A stretch of 64,000 nucleotides of DNA, taken from assembly GCA_022478985.1 (NCBI GenBank), contig JAKSZP010007882.1, positions 372,001 through 436,000 on the forward strand. The letters run 5' to 3'. Positions 10,629 to 22,117 of the stretch are shown here, piece by piece (positions within the stretch are counted from its first letter, which is position 1; the number at the start of each line of letters is the position of its first letter). A program made the position numbers and the translations under genes. This DNA comes from Massospora cicadina. Its lineage: Eukaryota; Entomophthoromycota; Entomophthoromycetes; Entomophthorales; Entomophthoraceae. Under the pieces are notes generated by a model. The model had not been told where the DNA came from, searched no databases, and worked only from the letters and a program-made list of their open reading frames with translations.

Positions 10629-11678
10629 TGTGATAAATTAAGGACTAGCTCGCTTATTAATGTATTCCTGTACAATAGTGGGGAAGAGTTTCAGCTAACA
10701 ATCCTTGATTATGCTATGTGTCTTACAGTATTTCCTAACCGTTCAGAAGCTCACAAAGCTAAACAACAATAAATGACTCTTCTGGTCTTCTTTTGGGTAT
10801 ATTTTCCCTCTCTAATTAGGAACTCTCCAGACACAGGTAATTATGACAGCTCCCTATATGCTTGTCTACACTCTATTTTATAAAATCGAAATTAAGATAG
10901 GATGAAAATATGAATATATAGAAAAATGATTTTATTTTAGGGCCAGGCGCCGATATCATATACCTCTAGGGCATTTCCTAGCCATACTCATCTATTAGAT
11001 GTTTTCATTAAAACCATGCCAATCCGCTATGGATTGTGGCAGTGGCTATTAAAATATCCACAAGTTAATTTGGCCCTTATATTAACATAATTAAAATTGT
11101 TTCAGCCCAATTGGAGGCGCTACTACTCTCATAATTGGGAAGATTATTAGCTTAGTAAGCACCTCAGTGGTTTAAATTCGCCTCTGGATCAGCCCAATTA
11201 CGTTTCATCATACAGCTGATGAAATACAATAAATGGGGAGAATAAAAAATATAGAGTTCAAATTATGTTGCACCCCTAATCAGGACGTCAGCAGGCCTCT
11301 CAATAGTACTAGGTACTCCCTATTTGGCTGTCCATTTGCAAGTACAATTGTGCTGATTATGATAATTGACATACATTAAAAATAGATTCATATTCAGTTT
11401 TTCATTAAAATCATAAATGCATTTAGGTTTGTGCCATAGATCACTTGGTTCACCTAAGTTGGAACCATAATTGGACATAAACTACTATATCATAGCTATT
11501 ATTAGCTACAATAATTGGGTCATTAGACGCAATCAAGGCAGTTTTGAGGTGATTCTGATTGATCAAATTATTCAGATAAAATCGGGAAGGATCAAAGGAT
11601 CCATCAATGGGAGTAATCTATTAGCATTGATGGTATTCTCAAAGGGTTTATTTTCGAGTCAAACATCAAAATCTAACA
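10629..11678 (-). repeat. E1 5' LTR
   Basis: It runs from tgtgataaatt to aatctaaca, collinear with the 3' LTR at 6457-7512 and with scattered substitutions. The ggcgcc box (about 10947), the taattggga-type motifs and the region of the 11-bp hairpin are present; one hairpin arm has mutated (agctacaata). The divergence between the two LTRs shows that E1 is not a recent insertion. Confidence 0.85.
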
Positions 11679-12560
11679 GTCATCAATATTATAGTTGATT
11701 GATTCCCAGTAACAGTACTGGAAAATCTGGTCCATGGTTTTCCTTAGGCAACTATGGATGATGACTTTGTGCGCAGATTATTTATATATACTCATTTTGA
11801 TAGCTTTTAAAAATAAACTTTTCCATCAATCATTTTAGTAATTAACCATAATTCATCTCAGTGTTTTCCATTGCTTTTCTTAGTGCATCTTTAATTTCTT
11901 GGGTTTCGTCTCTAACATTGCCTTCAATCATCCATTAGAAATAACTTGTCCACTTGATGATAGACAATTTGGACAGCAGGTAATCTTAACAAACCATCAG
12001 AATTTTGATGCATTGTTCTGGACCAGTGTAGTATCTCAAAATTATAGGCTTGTAACTTTAAGTTCACCAGGCCAGTCGCCCCTCTGGTGCCTTCAGGTTA
12101 TGGAGCTAGCATGACAATGAGAGGTCCGTCACCACTTTAGAGAGCTCTATTAATGTACACTTGTAAATGCTTGCATGGTTAGATCACCACCTGGCATTCA
12201 TGCTCCATTATGGTATAATTTCTCTTTACTGGCGTTATTGTTCAACTCACATAGGCCACTAGATGTTCTTCCTTATCTTCATTTTCTTGACCCAAAAATG
12301 GCACAAATTGCCATCAAAAAGCATCAGTTTGGATAAAATATTCCCAATCAAAATTTGGGTACTTAATTCAGGATGGTCATCAAAATCAGCGTAATTCATC
12401 AATTGACTATTGGGCTTCTTCATTCCTCACAATCATATCTTGTATCCTATAATAAGTGGAATAATAGCTCCGCAACTCTAGTGTAATTCTTAAAGAGTTG
12501 GCAATAGTAGACTACTATACCAAGAGATACTTGGATATCCTAAACGCTCTTTGGGAATGA
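11679..12560 (-). pseudogene. Element H: RNase H and start of integrase
   Basis: Minus-strand remnants include NYTIMEHECQVV, an LKLQAYNFEILHWS block and NSDGLLRLP, which closes an RNase H domain of the gypsy type, then KMIDGKVYF and QYCYWESINYNIDD, the start of the integrase zinc finger. The order and wording match B's RNase H at 28.8-29.5 kb. The rest of the zinc finger is on the far side of E1, below 6457. Confidence 0.6.
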
Positions 12561-13420
12561 CATACGTTTGATTGCCATAATCCTCTGCTGATGGGGTTAC
12601 AGCACACTGGAATTTATCACAAATTCCAAGTACTCAAGCTCTTTCTTGTTGAAGTGACAATTATTTGGCTTGATTTTCAAGTTTGCCATTGACAGGCGCT
12701 TGAACAATCTTCTAAGTGCTCCAAATGGTCCGTGAAGGTCCTGTTGAGTACATTTACATCAACCAGATATATAAGACGCAGGATAGCTTCAGATCACTGA
12801 GGATAGAGACCATTGCTCTCTGAAATGTGGCCAGCGCGTTACACAATCCATGGGGCATTCAGATCAGCTGATAAAGTTCCTATGCAGTAATGATCGCACT
12901 ATTTTCTTGGTCCTACTTTGGCAAAACTAATTTTACAATATCTTAAGATTAAATCTATCACCAAAAAGTATTTAGCGCTCCCTAGGCGATTGAGCACGTT
13001 GTCAATCCTCAGCAGTGTATGATAATCCTTATTAGTGATTTTGTTAAATTGGTGATAATCAATCAATACTAAATTTGATCTGTTCTCCTTTTCCACTATG
13101 AGGATTGTATTCGCCCATGGACTCAATGATAAAACAAGGATCCCATGATCAACTAGCCTGATGATTTCTTCGCTGACACCAGATTCAGCAGCTCTAGACC
13201 TTCAAACAGGTCTCATCCTTTTTTATCACTAGTAGTTGGACAAGTCTCATCCTTATTAGAAAATCTTTCCCAGTGTCAACTTTATGGATTACATTCTTCA
13301 CACATCCTAGGTCATGGCCATCTTGGGCAAATATATCACAATATCTCCTAAATAATTAAAGAACATCTTCTTGCTGCTGTTTGGATAAACCAACCAGCCT
13401 CTTTCAATCCACTAAAACGT
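12561..13420 (-). pseudogene. Element H: reverse transcriptase
   Basis: The leader FAQDGHDLGC..NVIHKVDTG (about 13.3 kb) is followed by SPWANTILIVEKENRSN and FNKITNKDYHTL (12899-13126). Then, through frameshifts, come a palm block with FREQWSLSSVI and YLVDVNV near 12765, where the family has YLDD, so the first catalytic Asp of the pair is Val. The thumb begins with NCHFNKKELEYL. It is very similar to B's RT at 29.8-30.6 kb. Inactive. Confidence 0.7.
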
Positions 13421-13929
13421 TGAAACTCCTAGCAGTATCCACTGGTAATCCCATTTCATTTTTTTCTTAAAATTATGGCATTTGTTGATTTCTTCTACTT
13501 TATTAGATACAGAAAAGCTCGACTTAATTTTCTTTATCTTCATCAGTTGCTTTCCCAGATTAGCCAGTAGTACATTTATATCTCCATGTCCCATCATGAT
13601 TATCCATGGCGCTACCCATGGTTCAATTCTTGGTTTCCTCTATGGGATAACGACTTTTCCTTATAGTTGCTCCAGGATTTCGAGCATTAACCCTATGTTA
13701 GTGATTATCTGCGTTCTTGGTGGTTTGATACTTGTCATTTTTTCTCAAGAGTATACCGCCATTTTCTAGGATCTCTTTTAGCAATTCTTTCTGTTTTCGC
13801 TAACCAACTTGTACTGGATGGGAACAATGCCATCATTGTAAATAAAGGTTACAAATTATTCTTCTTAGCCAGCGGTGATTCTCTATCCCACTGATATACC
13901 AAGGGCAAGGTCTTCCCCATAATGATCAG

Positions 13930-14270
13930 GGTATTCTACTCAAACTTACATCTAACTCCATAATTTCTCAGGAATTCCGTCCCATGAGTATATCATAATT
14001 CTTATTAGCCAACACAATGGCGAGAGTTGATACCATAAGTGAATCAAACTGGAGTGGCAATGCACTGTAGTCTCCACAGGGTATTGTCATATCTGGTCCA
14101 GCCATTCCATCTTCCTTCTGGTGTTCTAGATCCAGTGAAATCTTTATTCATTATACTAGTTGAGTTAAACAACGTTGATGAGCACTCCACTGTCAATGAT
14201 CGTCCTCACTCTAAACTAGTTAGTTATAATATCCACATAATAACTTTCAGAATATTGTAATATAGTATTT
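13930..14270 (-). pseudogene. Element H: aspartic protease
   Basis: The minus strand reads VRTIIDSGVLINVV near 14.19 kb, matching AIIDTGAPVNI in B and keeping the catalytic Asp in DSG. About 75 codons later comes LANKNYDILMGRNS, the C-terminal strand of retropepsins. Frameshifts lie between the two. The stretch 13421-13929 between RT and PR shows no recognisable domain; by position it is the linker seen in B and D. Confidence 0.6.
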
Positions 14271-14639
14271 ACTGAGTGATTGGCGGCATTATTTGATAAA
14301 TCAAGAGTATATTAGTCATTCAGATAAATAAGAGAAAAACTCCTAAATTGCAATAATTGGGATAGATATGTTCTCTTCATCTAATCTAATATTTAGTAAA
14401 TTTTTCCTGGTTCTCAGCGGATCTAGTCTTGTCCTCTAGCTGATGAAAGTACAGTCAAGTCACCTACTATACAATTTTGGGGTCAATATCCTTTGTCTTG
14501 GCTCAGGTAATGGCGTTCACGTCCATGTTAATAACCTCTATAGTGGGTCAGTTGTTTCATCATCTACAAAGAGATTAGAAATGTCTATATCATAATTCAT
14601 AATAATATGAGGAACAGGTTTAACCGCGGTGTCAGACTG

Positions 14640-17066
14640 TTCCTGGTCTAGACCGTAGGACCTTTTTCCATCTCCTGACTGATTTTCTTCTCCTTCGCTT
14701 GGACTAAGGTAACTTGCTCCTTAAGTTTTCTTGCTCCAACATTGAGCAGCTATAGGTCCTGGTTTCCCACATGGGTGGCAGAAGATCTGCATCTTGTCCA
14801 CTCATTTTTGTACTTTTGGGCTTGTTCCCAACATGCCTCAATCTGGTTGCTCCTTATTTGTCTCAGTGAATTTTACAGTACTTTTTGTTAAGTTTCCAGT
14901 CAATGGTGCAGGCTAAAATAACTTAAAAATGAAATTGAGGATTTAAACTCGCTTTTCAAATGAAACTCCTGCTCTTAATTGGGAAGTAGATTCTCCAATA
15001 ATCCTTGATAATAGCCAAGTAACTCCAGTACGCTCACTGTTCTCAAGTCTACTGGCACCAACAAATACAAGACCTTCTGTCTTCGTACAAAATTTAGGAG
15101 ATTATTCCTCTATGATTGGGACTACTTCTCCGGCAGTCAACTATGTACTTCTCTTTGGGAAGAATAAACATACACAACTATCTAATATAGACATAATGAC
15201 AACAGATATGAATATCAGACAGACGACAGATGGATAATAATTAATAAACTAAGTGACAGTAGTTATTAATGATTAATAAAATGGTAAATGCTGATTTGTT
15301 GATGTTTTATTAATTGGCCAGGCGCCAGTATTATATACCTCTCAGGCATCTCCTGGACAAACTCATCTATTAGATGAGTTCATTCATATTATGTCAATCC
15401 TCTGCTGGTCATGGCAATAATTATGAAAAATCCCCAAGTCAATTTGGCCCATGAATTGACTAAAAATAACAATTGTTTCAGTCCAATTGAAGGCAATTTT
15501 ACTCTCATATTTGGGATGACTTTGGGTTTTGAACTCAACATTAAAATCTTCCCGATTAGAGCTACGTCATAACTTGACATCTAACAATAAATGAGGAATA
15601 AAACATATATGATCATAAAAGATGACGCACCCCAATTCAGGACGTTGGCAGGCCTCTCAATAGCACTAAGTACGCCCATAATTGGGACATCTATGTTTAA
15701 GTGCTTAATTATCAATTTCAATAATCAAACCCAACTTCAGCCTTAGTGCATTAAGATTAATGCACTAATTTAGGAGGCGCAATTTAGTTAATGCTGTGAG
15801 ACCACTTTGCACCCAAGTGGAACCATAAGCAGCCATAATATGATTATATCATAGCTATTATTAGCTATGATAACTGGGCATCTCAGATGCAATTAGAGCA
15901 GTTATGAGGTGAATCTGATTTATCAGATTATGCAGATGAATTGGGAGGATCAAAGGATCCATCAATGGGAGTAATCTATCAGCATTAATGGTTTTCTCAA
16001 AAGGTTTATTATCGAGTCAACCATCAAAATCTAACACTTTTCTTGAGTCTGGATCACTTTGAATGTCAGTTTGGGGCTTCAAAGTGGCTCCCAATATCTT
16101 TAAATGATCAACCATTTGAGATGTGGACATTTGTGCTATTAACGCTGAAGTCATTGGATAATGAAAATCATGATAGGGCCATAGTACCGCTTGCATCATG
16201 ATTTTGGTGTCAAAATATGTTATCATATTTTTACTGGCCAGTATCTGCGATTTCTAGTAAAATTGATCTGCAAAAACTACTAGGGTCTCATCTTTTTGTA
16301 AGTAATACCCATAAATTCCTGTCTGTGGTTAAACATACTTGTAGGGCTTCCAAATTCTAACGTAATGGCTTCCTTGACATCATGATAAGACCAATTGTCC
16401 CTGTTTAGTTGGGGTAACACCAGATTCTGACAATCAGTGTTCATGCAGTTCAAAACGGTCACTGCCTTTTGTCAGTCACTGAATCTGAACATAATCATCT
16501 TTATTAATCAGAAAAATGCATGGACATTATCCTTATGGAATGAAGGTAATTTTGGTGCTCGTCAAAATTCATCTGTGGTCCACTGGCAGGGGAATCCTAC
16601 CTGATGACTCGATTGACCATGTGAGTAACTTTGGGAGTCATTTACAAACTTGTCTAAATGACCCAATTCTATTTTTGGGTGGTAAATCTTCCCAACTAGA
16701 GTTTCAGGAGTGCTGTTGTCAGTTTCTTATGCCTCAATTTGCTTACAATAACATTTATGGTTCTCCAGTTCTTCTATACGCTTCAATTGTCATGCCATCT
16801 CTTCACTAAACTGGTTTAAGCATCAATGATCCATTTCTCATTCTGCCATCTGAAACAGTACTTATTTAATCTACACTCCTTGCGCTTCAAGGAGTTGACT
16901 TTTCCACAGAGGTCATTGTAATTTTACCAACTTGTTCAACTCTTACTTGGCCTTTGTCACCCATTCTCTATTACAGTGAAATCAGCCTGTAACACCAAGT
17001 TGAGTGCGTTCTTGTTGACAGTCTCTAGTTCTATCCAGAGCGTGCGTAGTTTGTTCTTATATGACA
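14640..17066 (-). pseudogene. Element H: gag, interrupted by a solo LTR
   Basis: The frame opens at an ATG at 17066, about 45 bases inside the primer site (MSYKNKLRTLWIELETV, possibly a coiled coil). The capsid block WSYHDVKEAITLEFGSP at 16280-16462 matches A's gag. A damaged zinc knuckle lies near 14.78 kb: C-x2-C-G-x2-G-P-x4-C, with Pro where His is expected. Stops and shifts are frequent. The solo LTR 14886-16036 separates capsid from knuckle. Confidence 0.65.
14886..16036 (-). mobile_element. Solo LTR inserted in H gag
   Basis: This is a 1.15-kb LTR beginning tgttaagtttcc and ending aatctaaca, flanked by a perfect 5-bp duplication ctttt (14881-14885 and 16037-16041). It is homologous to the E1 LTRs over most of its length, with a diverged left part. 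It has the ggcgcc box (near 15321) and the perfect hairpin at 15847-15872. No internal sequence remains, so it is the product of LTR-LTR recombination. Confidence 0.85.
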
Positions 17067-17112
17067 TGTTTAATTCGATCTCCTTATTAAAATTGGCGAA
17101 AAACTCAACTAC

Positions 17113-17130
17113 CCCCTGTAGTGAGCACCA
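17113..17130 (-). promoter_or_regulatory. Primer-binding site, element H
   Basis: Plus-strand cccctgtagtgagcacca is identical to the site in A and lies two bases from the LTR start at 17133. Its CCA end marks pairing with the 3' end of a tRNA. Confidence 0.75.
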
Positions 17131-17132
17131 TT

Positions 17133-18165
17133 TGTTAAAACTGAGGAAATTATAGTGATCTAATAGGGCACCAATTGTTAATTATCCAGGATCCGTTCAC
17201 TCTTTTTATAGTAAATCACTTCAACCTCTTGTTCAACTGCAAAGGTTCCTTGTATATGCGTTGTTTAAATAGTTGTTTCTTTGATTATGATGGACAGTAA
17301 CAGTATAAAGACTACTACTCTAGTTGAGCTTCTTTTAGCCAAGATGATTATTATCAGGTCCAACGCCAACATGGTGCTTGTCTGAATCTTAAATGGTATT
17401 TTAAAAAATCTGTGGAAACTTCTTCCCTCTTTGTAGAACTTAAACTTGGCTCAGGTTCAGAGGTTCTTCCCATCACTTCTCATCATGCAGAGTCCGCAAG
17501 TATAACAGTAATTTAAACAATTGATATTATTGCCCTTACAGCTTCAATTATAAGAGCAGACAGTCAAAATTATAAAACTTTATTTGAAAGTGATTTTTAT
17601 CACATCTACTTTATTGAAAAAACCAAAGAAACTTATAGGTAATTCAATGCCCACTCTTTGGTTGGCGCCTCAATTGGCTAATGGCAGCTATCGCCAATAT
17701 ATTAATTTTTAAGGGTCGCATAAAATGATGATCATTCTCATTGCATTGATTGGGTTCTCTTCCCTGTTTAAATGCAACCTCTTCTAGGTTAAATTAGAAC
17801 ATGTTCCAACACCATCACTCAAACTCATCTAATTACCCTTATTAGTTAATAACCTGCTTAGATAATGGGACCCTTACCCATAAACAGCATGTTATGATCC
17901 TAAAATAATAACTTAAAAGTTGCTCTATCACAGTAGGCTCTACTCGCCTAGAAACTCATAAGCCCCTTATTTGATCAGCGACCAACTGAATCAACTACAA
18001 GTCAATTGAGTTATTGATTTTAAAATCGACTCCCTTTTAACTTGTATATAATTGGGGATCATCTCTGACAAAACACTCATCAATCCAGCAAATTTGTAAT
18101 TAAGCGGATGAATAAATATTTTCTGAGAATATTTCGCAGATAGTAGTTGTCATATGAAATTAACA
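17133..18165 (-). repeat. Element H 5' LTR
   Basis: It runs from TGTTAAAACTG to aaattaaca (TG..CA), about 1.03 kb, directly outside H's primer-binding site. It carries a ggcgcc box (about 17667) and an aataaag-like signal on the sense strand. Its reverse complement aligns in patches with L's LTR at 3381-5038. No second H LTR was found, because the 3' end of H is lost around 5 kb. Confidence 0.65.
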
Positions 18166-18900
18166 ACTCCCACATCACTATTGGGCTAAAGCTCCTAGTG
18201 GTCAAGCAGATGAACCATAATCAATGAAGCTGGGTAATGTGGGCAAAATTCCCAACAATGCCTAAGAGCTTACTTTCCCTTGCCCAGACATTCTTATTCT
18301 TATTAGTGTTTCCCCCTGCTATAGTCTTGCACAACGATTCCTATAAAATGCTTATTAAGACTTAATTCTTTGTGATTTAAATATCCAAATTAGCTTCAGT
18401 GACATGTATTTCTCCATCTTAGGATACCGCATTCCGCTTATTGTCAAAGGTTTGCTTAAGAAGAAGGGAAGAAGAAAACTTCATAACTGCATTATAAAAC
18501 ATCCCAAGTTTCTGAAGAGACTTGAATATCAAGAGATGGTCCTTAAGGTTACTCTTTTTCCCTGTGGTGGATGCTCTAGAATTAAAGTCCATTTTCCCAT
18601 CAATAAGACAATAATATCCTCAAATCTCTCTTTTGATGGAAACAGAAATTCAAGTAACTGAAATTCCTGCACATCTTTAGAGATTTTTGGAATATCTAAT
18701 CCGTCAATTTAAGAACCCTTGACCTTCCCTGACATACTTGACCCTACATATCAGTGGACCAAGACTGTACTAATAGCAAACCTTACTGATCAGCCCTTGA
18801 CAATTACTCAGAACCACCCCATCATATATATCCATATCTTACATGTAGAACAAGCTAACTCTATCTGCACATATGGATCATAAAATGTTCTAGGACTTAA
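18166..18900 (+). pseudogene. Element F: region upstream of RT, unassigned
   Basis: A plus-strand open stretch at 18404-18661 (85 codons) contains a Lys/Arg-rich block (KKKGRRKLHNC) and CGGCSRIKV. Its position before the RT leader suggests the end of gag or the protease, but no DTG or zinc knuckle can be pointed to. The remainder is broken in all frames. Confidence 0.3.
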
Positions 18901-20400
18901 AGAGGATTCAATAACCACACAAAAGTTGTTAAGTTTGGCAACACCTTAACCGGTGATCAACAGCAAATAAATGAGTCATTAATTGAGGAATACGCTGATA
19001 TCTTTTTTCAAAGGTCCTGATGCTTTTGGGCTAATTAAAGAGGTTAAACACAAAGATTATACATGATACTTTAAACCCGCTGGTCTTGACCTTATCAGAA
19101 ATCCAATATTAAAGAGGCCCAAGTCACTCAGGACCTAAAACAACTGCTGGACGCTGGCCCCCTAAAGCCCTCTCAGAGCTCTTAGGCTTCCCCCTGTTAC
19201 TGATCTGCAAGAATAATGGCAGCTACACAGTGCATTCAAAAAGTTCTTGGACTAACGTTCTAAAGGCACAACTTTACAAATAAATAAACTTTCTTTTATC
19301 ATAATTTAACATACAACCTTTCCCTCTCTATACATATTTATATTGCTAAAACAATTGTTAAAAGGTATGCACATAGTTCCTATTTTGTATAACCATGTAT
19401 AAACCAGCTGTCACATTCTTCTGAATTGTCTCTACTTTATCAAAAGAATGAACCTTCAGTGCCACCCCAGATTATAATTATCCACCCTATTCACCAGATT
19501 TGGCTCTGTCTGACTTCTTTCTGTTCTCTAATCTGAAGGTGGCACTGAAGGTTCATCCTTTTGATAAAGTAGAGACAATTCAGAAGAATGTGACAGCTGG
19601 TTTAAACATGGTTATACAAAATAGGAACTATATGCATACCTTTTAACAATTGTTTTAGCAATATAAATATGTATAGAGAGGGAAAGGTTGTATGTTAAAT
19701 TATGATAAAAGAAAGTTTATTTATTTGTAAAGTTGTGTCTTTAAAACGTTAGTCCAGAACTTTTTGAATGCACTGTGTATCATGTTGGAATGGATTATTG
19801 AAATATGAATAAGATCATGTAAAAGGATAGCCACCCATTGCTTCAAATTGATAACTCTCTCCAACTCATAGTTAGATCTCAGACTTCTCAACTATGGATT
19901 TTGCTAGTGGATACTTGCATATTGAGCTAGCTCTTGAAGACAGGGAGAATTATGCGCTTTTTTTCAGGGAAGTCCTGTTGAAGCCTACCCGCATTCCTCA
20001 GGGTTGTGAAGCACCCCTGCAACCTTCCAGTGGACAATGGATGGTATGCTCTAAGATCTGAAAAGTTCTGCATATTGGTCTATCTGAAAGTTGTCACATT
20101 ATTCTACCAAACCTTCAATGAGAACTTGAGGCACTTTTGAGAGGTTTTTGATAAAATGAGAGCTGCATCTATCAAGTTGAATCTGACCAAGTGCAGTTTT
20201 TTCAGAGTGAGATGGAGTTCCTCAGCCATAAGGTTACTCGTGAGGTATTACCAATTGCCTGATAGAATTGAACCCATTTAAAAGATGTTTCGCCCCCAAA
20301 AATTGAGGGATGTGAAAGTATTCTTGGGGATGGTCAATTACTACTGACACGTTATCCCTTATAACACTAAATTTTCTAACCCCCTTATCTAACCACTCCA
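18901..20400 (+). pseudogene. Element F: reverse transcriptase, split by a mariner derivative
   Basis: The plus strand gives the leader (NESLIEEYADIF), DLKQLLDAGPLKPS and SPxLLICKNNGSY up to 19225. After the mariner insert it resumes as HVGMDY..MNKI, then LLQIDNSL, a palm strand and ILVYLKVVTLF near 20080, where YLDD is expected, so both Asp are lost. KLNLTKCSFF and KVFLGMVNYY give the thumb. Removing the insert and one TA rejoins the frame across the break. The NYY-type connection and order are standard gypsy. Confidence 0.65.
19226..19777. mobile_element. Fold-back mariner derivative
   Basis: This 552-bp palindrome is flanked by TA on both sides (19224-19225, 19778-19779). Two arms of about 250 bp in inverted orientation differ at only a handful of sites. 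They flank a spacer of about 50 bp. Each arm is the 3' end of a mariner element. The right arm plus spacer encodes the C-terminal transposase block (plus, about 19478-19646) with PPYSPDLALSDFFLF, which contains the third catalytic acid of the DDD triad, then a stop. The 5' half of the transposase gene is absent, so it cannot encode its own transposase. A transcript would fold into a long hairpin. Confidence 0.85.
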
Positions 20401-20930
20401 TAAGGAAGTTCTATTTCACTGGGAGGAATCAAAATGACAAGCTTTTAACTCTTTTAGAAACTCTAATGAATGCTCCATCTTGGACCACCATGAGTTAAGC
20501 AAGCATTTCTTTTTTTCATTGATGCTAGCCATGTTGCGGTTGGAGCTAACCTAGCACAACATGATTCCAACCAAGATGATCACCACATTTACTACTTCAG
20601 TAAAACCTTAACCAAGGAAGAACGGAATCATAGCATTATGGAACAAAAATGCTTAGCGGTACTCTTGACTATCAAGCAATTATAGCCCTACCTCTATGTG
20701 TAGCATTCTACTATTGTAACTGAGCATGAGTCACTTTGGTGGTTACAGAAGATGAAGGACCCAGATGGCCGGCTAGCACGTTGGGCCCTCAAGCTACAAG
20801 TTTATGACCTCTCAATAGTTCTATCAGGCGGGAGCTATATACCAAAATGCCAATGGACTATCTCGCTTGCCAATATTAACTTAAATGCACCTTAAGAAGA
20901 TTGTATATACAAATTTATATGTCAACCAGA
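20401..20930 (+). pseudogene. Element F: RNase H
   Basis: The plus strand gives FFIDASHVAVGANLAQ (about 20.51-20.56 kb), with the first catalytic Asp of RNase H in place, then IYYFSKTLTKEERNHSIMEQ with the second acid and LAVLLTIKQL. The region closes with GRLARWALKLQVYDLS. There are a few stops. It would degrade the RNA template during cDNA synthesis. Confidence 0.65.
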
Positions 20931-21049
20931 AGCATGGGATCAAGAGTCCCCAAAGGTCCAAGAGAAGTTAAAGAGAAAATGATAGTCAAACCTCAAATAA
21001 ATTATGGACTACTTTATAAGAAGGTAGCTCTGCTTGGGTCCACTATGTC

Positions 21050-22100
21050 CATCTGTCAGACAGTACTACAACCATTATGGAAGCAAATATGACTGTAGGT
21101 CATGGCACCGTGAAATAAAGCTACAAGTGTCTCAATAATTAATGCTACTGGGATGACATGATTGATTGCATCCACTATGTCCTTGACTTATGTCTTGTAT
21201 GAGTTAAACAGAGGCCTACTATGGCTAATTTTCAACGTCAAGTCATTGGACAACTTCTCTATTTTCCAATGTGAGTATAGATGTAATTGGACCACTATCT
21301 ACACCCTAATATGGACATCGCTACATTATTATTGCTCTCAACCATTTCACAAAGTGGGTTGAGGCCATCTCTGTAGTCTCCACCATAGCTTAAGATACTG
21401 TCTCATTCCTGCTTAAGCACATTTTCACCAAGAATGGTAGCTCAAAATTACTACTGTCTGAAAATGGGATAACCTTCATATTAAAAGTTGTGACTAAACT
21501 TATTGTATTATAAGAACTTATTAGGTTACTATTTTCTACAAATAAGCAACCAATGGTGCCATGGAACGAGTTAATGGCGCCATCATTTCCATATTGCAAA
21601 TGATGGCACAAACTGATCTGGGTTGATAAAATGAGTACCTTCCAAGGAGCTCTGATGTCTTACCAAGTGAGCTATCATAAAATCATCTAGATGTCTACAT
21701 CTGTAGCTCTGTATGGGAGGGATCCTGTTTTAACCTTCAGTGTTTAGCCTATCCTGGAGGCCTCCTTGCCAGAAACCCCTGACTTAGCCATAAAAAGGTT
21801 AGTGAAAGGTATATCTAGGTTACAAGCCAAAATTTTTAGATCCCTTAAAATTGTCACCCAAAGGGAGAAAACAAGCCAATGCCACAAAGCCTCTTATGCC
21901 AGAACACTAATTAGGAAATCTGGTAATGCTTTATCATCATCGCCCTGGAGGGATAGCCCACAAATTAGATGTGTTTTTGGTTTAAGCTTATAGGGCGATC
22001 TACCATCATAGCTTGAGTATTTCAATGCTTCTATCAATATGGGGACAATTGGTAATCAGGTTCACGGAAGATCTCACTGCAGCTATGTTGCACCTCAGCA
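21050..22100 (+). pseudogene. Element F: integrase
   Basis: Parts in order: YWDDMIDCIHYVLDLCLV (remains of the CxxC of the zinc finger), GHRYIIIALNHFTKWVEAIS (core strands), SKLLLSENGITFI (second acid drifted from Asp to Glu), a C-terminal segment at 21766-21993 (LQAKIFRSL..) and a last block AYRAIYHHS. Shifts are common. It ends just before the polypurine tract at 22105. Confidence 0.6.
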
Positions 22101-22104
22101 GGAT

Positions 22105-22117
22105 CATGAGGGGGTAA
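22105..22117 (+). promoter_or_regulatory. Polypurine tract, element F
   Basis: Plus-strand atgagggggtaa lies directly before a TGTCAG LTR start, at the place expected after the integrase C-terminus. It sets F as plus-oriented. Confidence 0.5.

Larger units (their letters stand above)
6457..11678 (-). mobile_element. Element E1: complete LTR element nested in H
   Basis: It has two collinear LTRs of about 1.05 kb (6457-7512 and 10629-11678), a polypurine tract, a primer-binding site and a near-perfect 5-bp target duplication (gtcag at 6452-6456, gtcat at 11679-11683). The internal region is only 3.1 kb. It keeps a gag-side coiled-coil ORF, the C-terminal half of integrase and an antisense ORF, but no protease, RT or RNase H. 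It is therefore a non-autonomous element that would need proteins from a relative. Confidence 0.8.
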
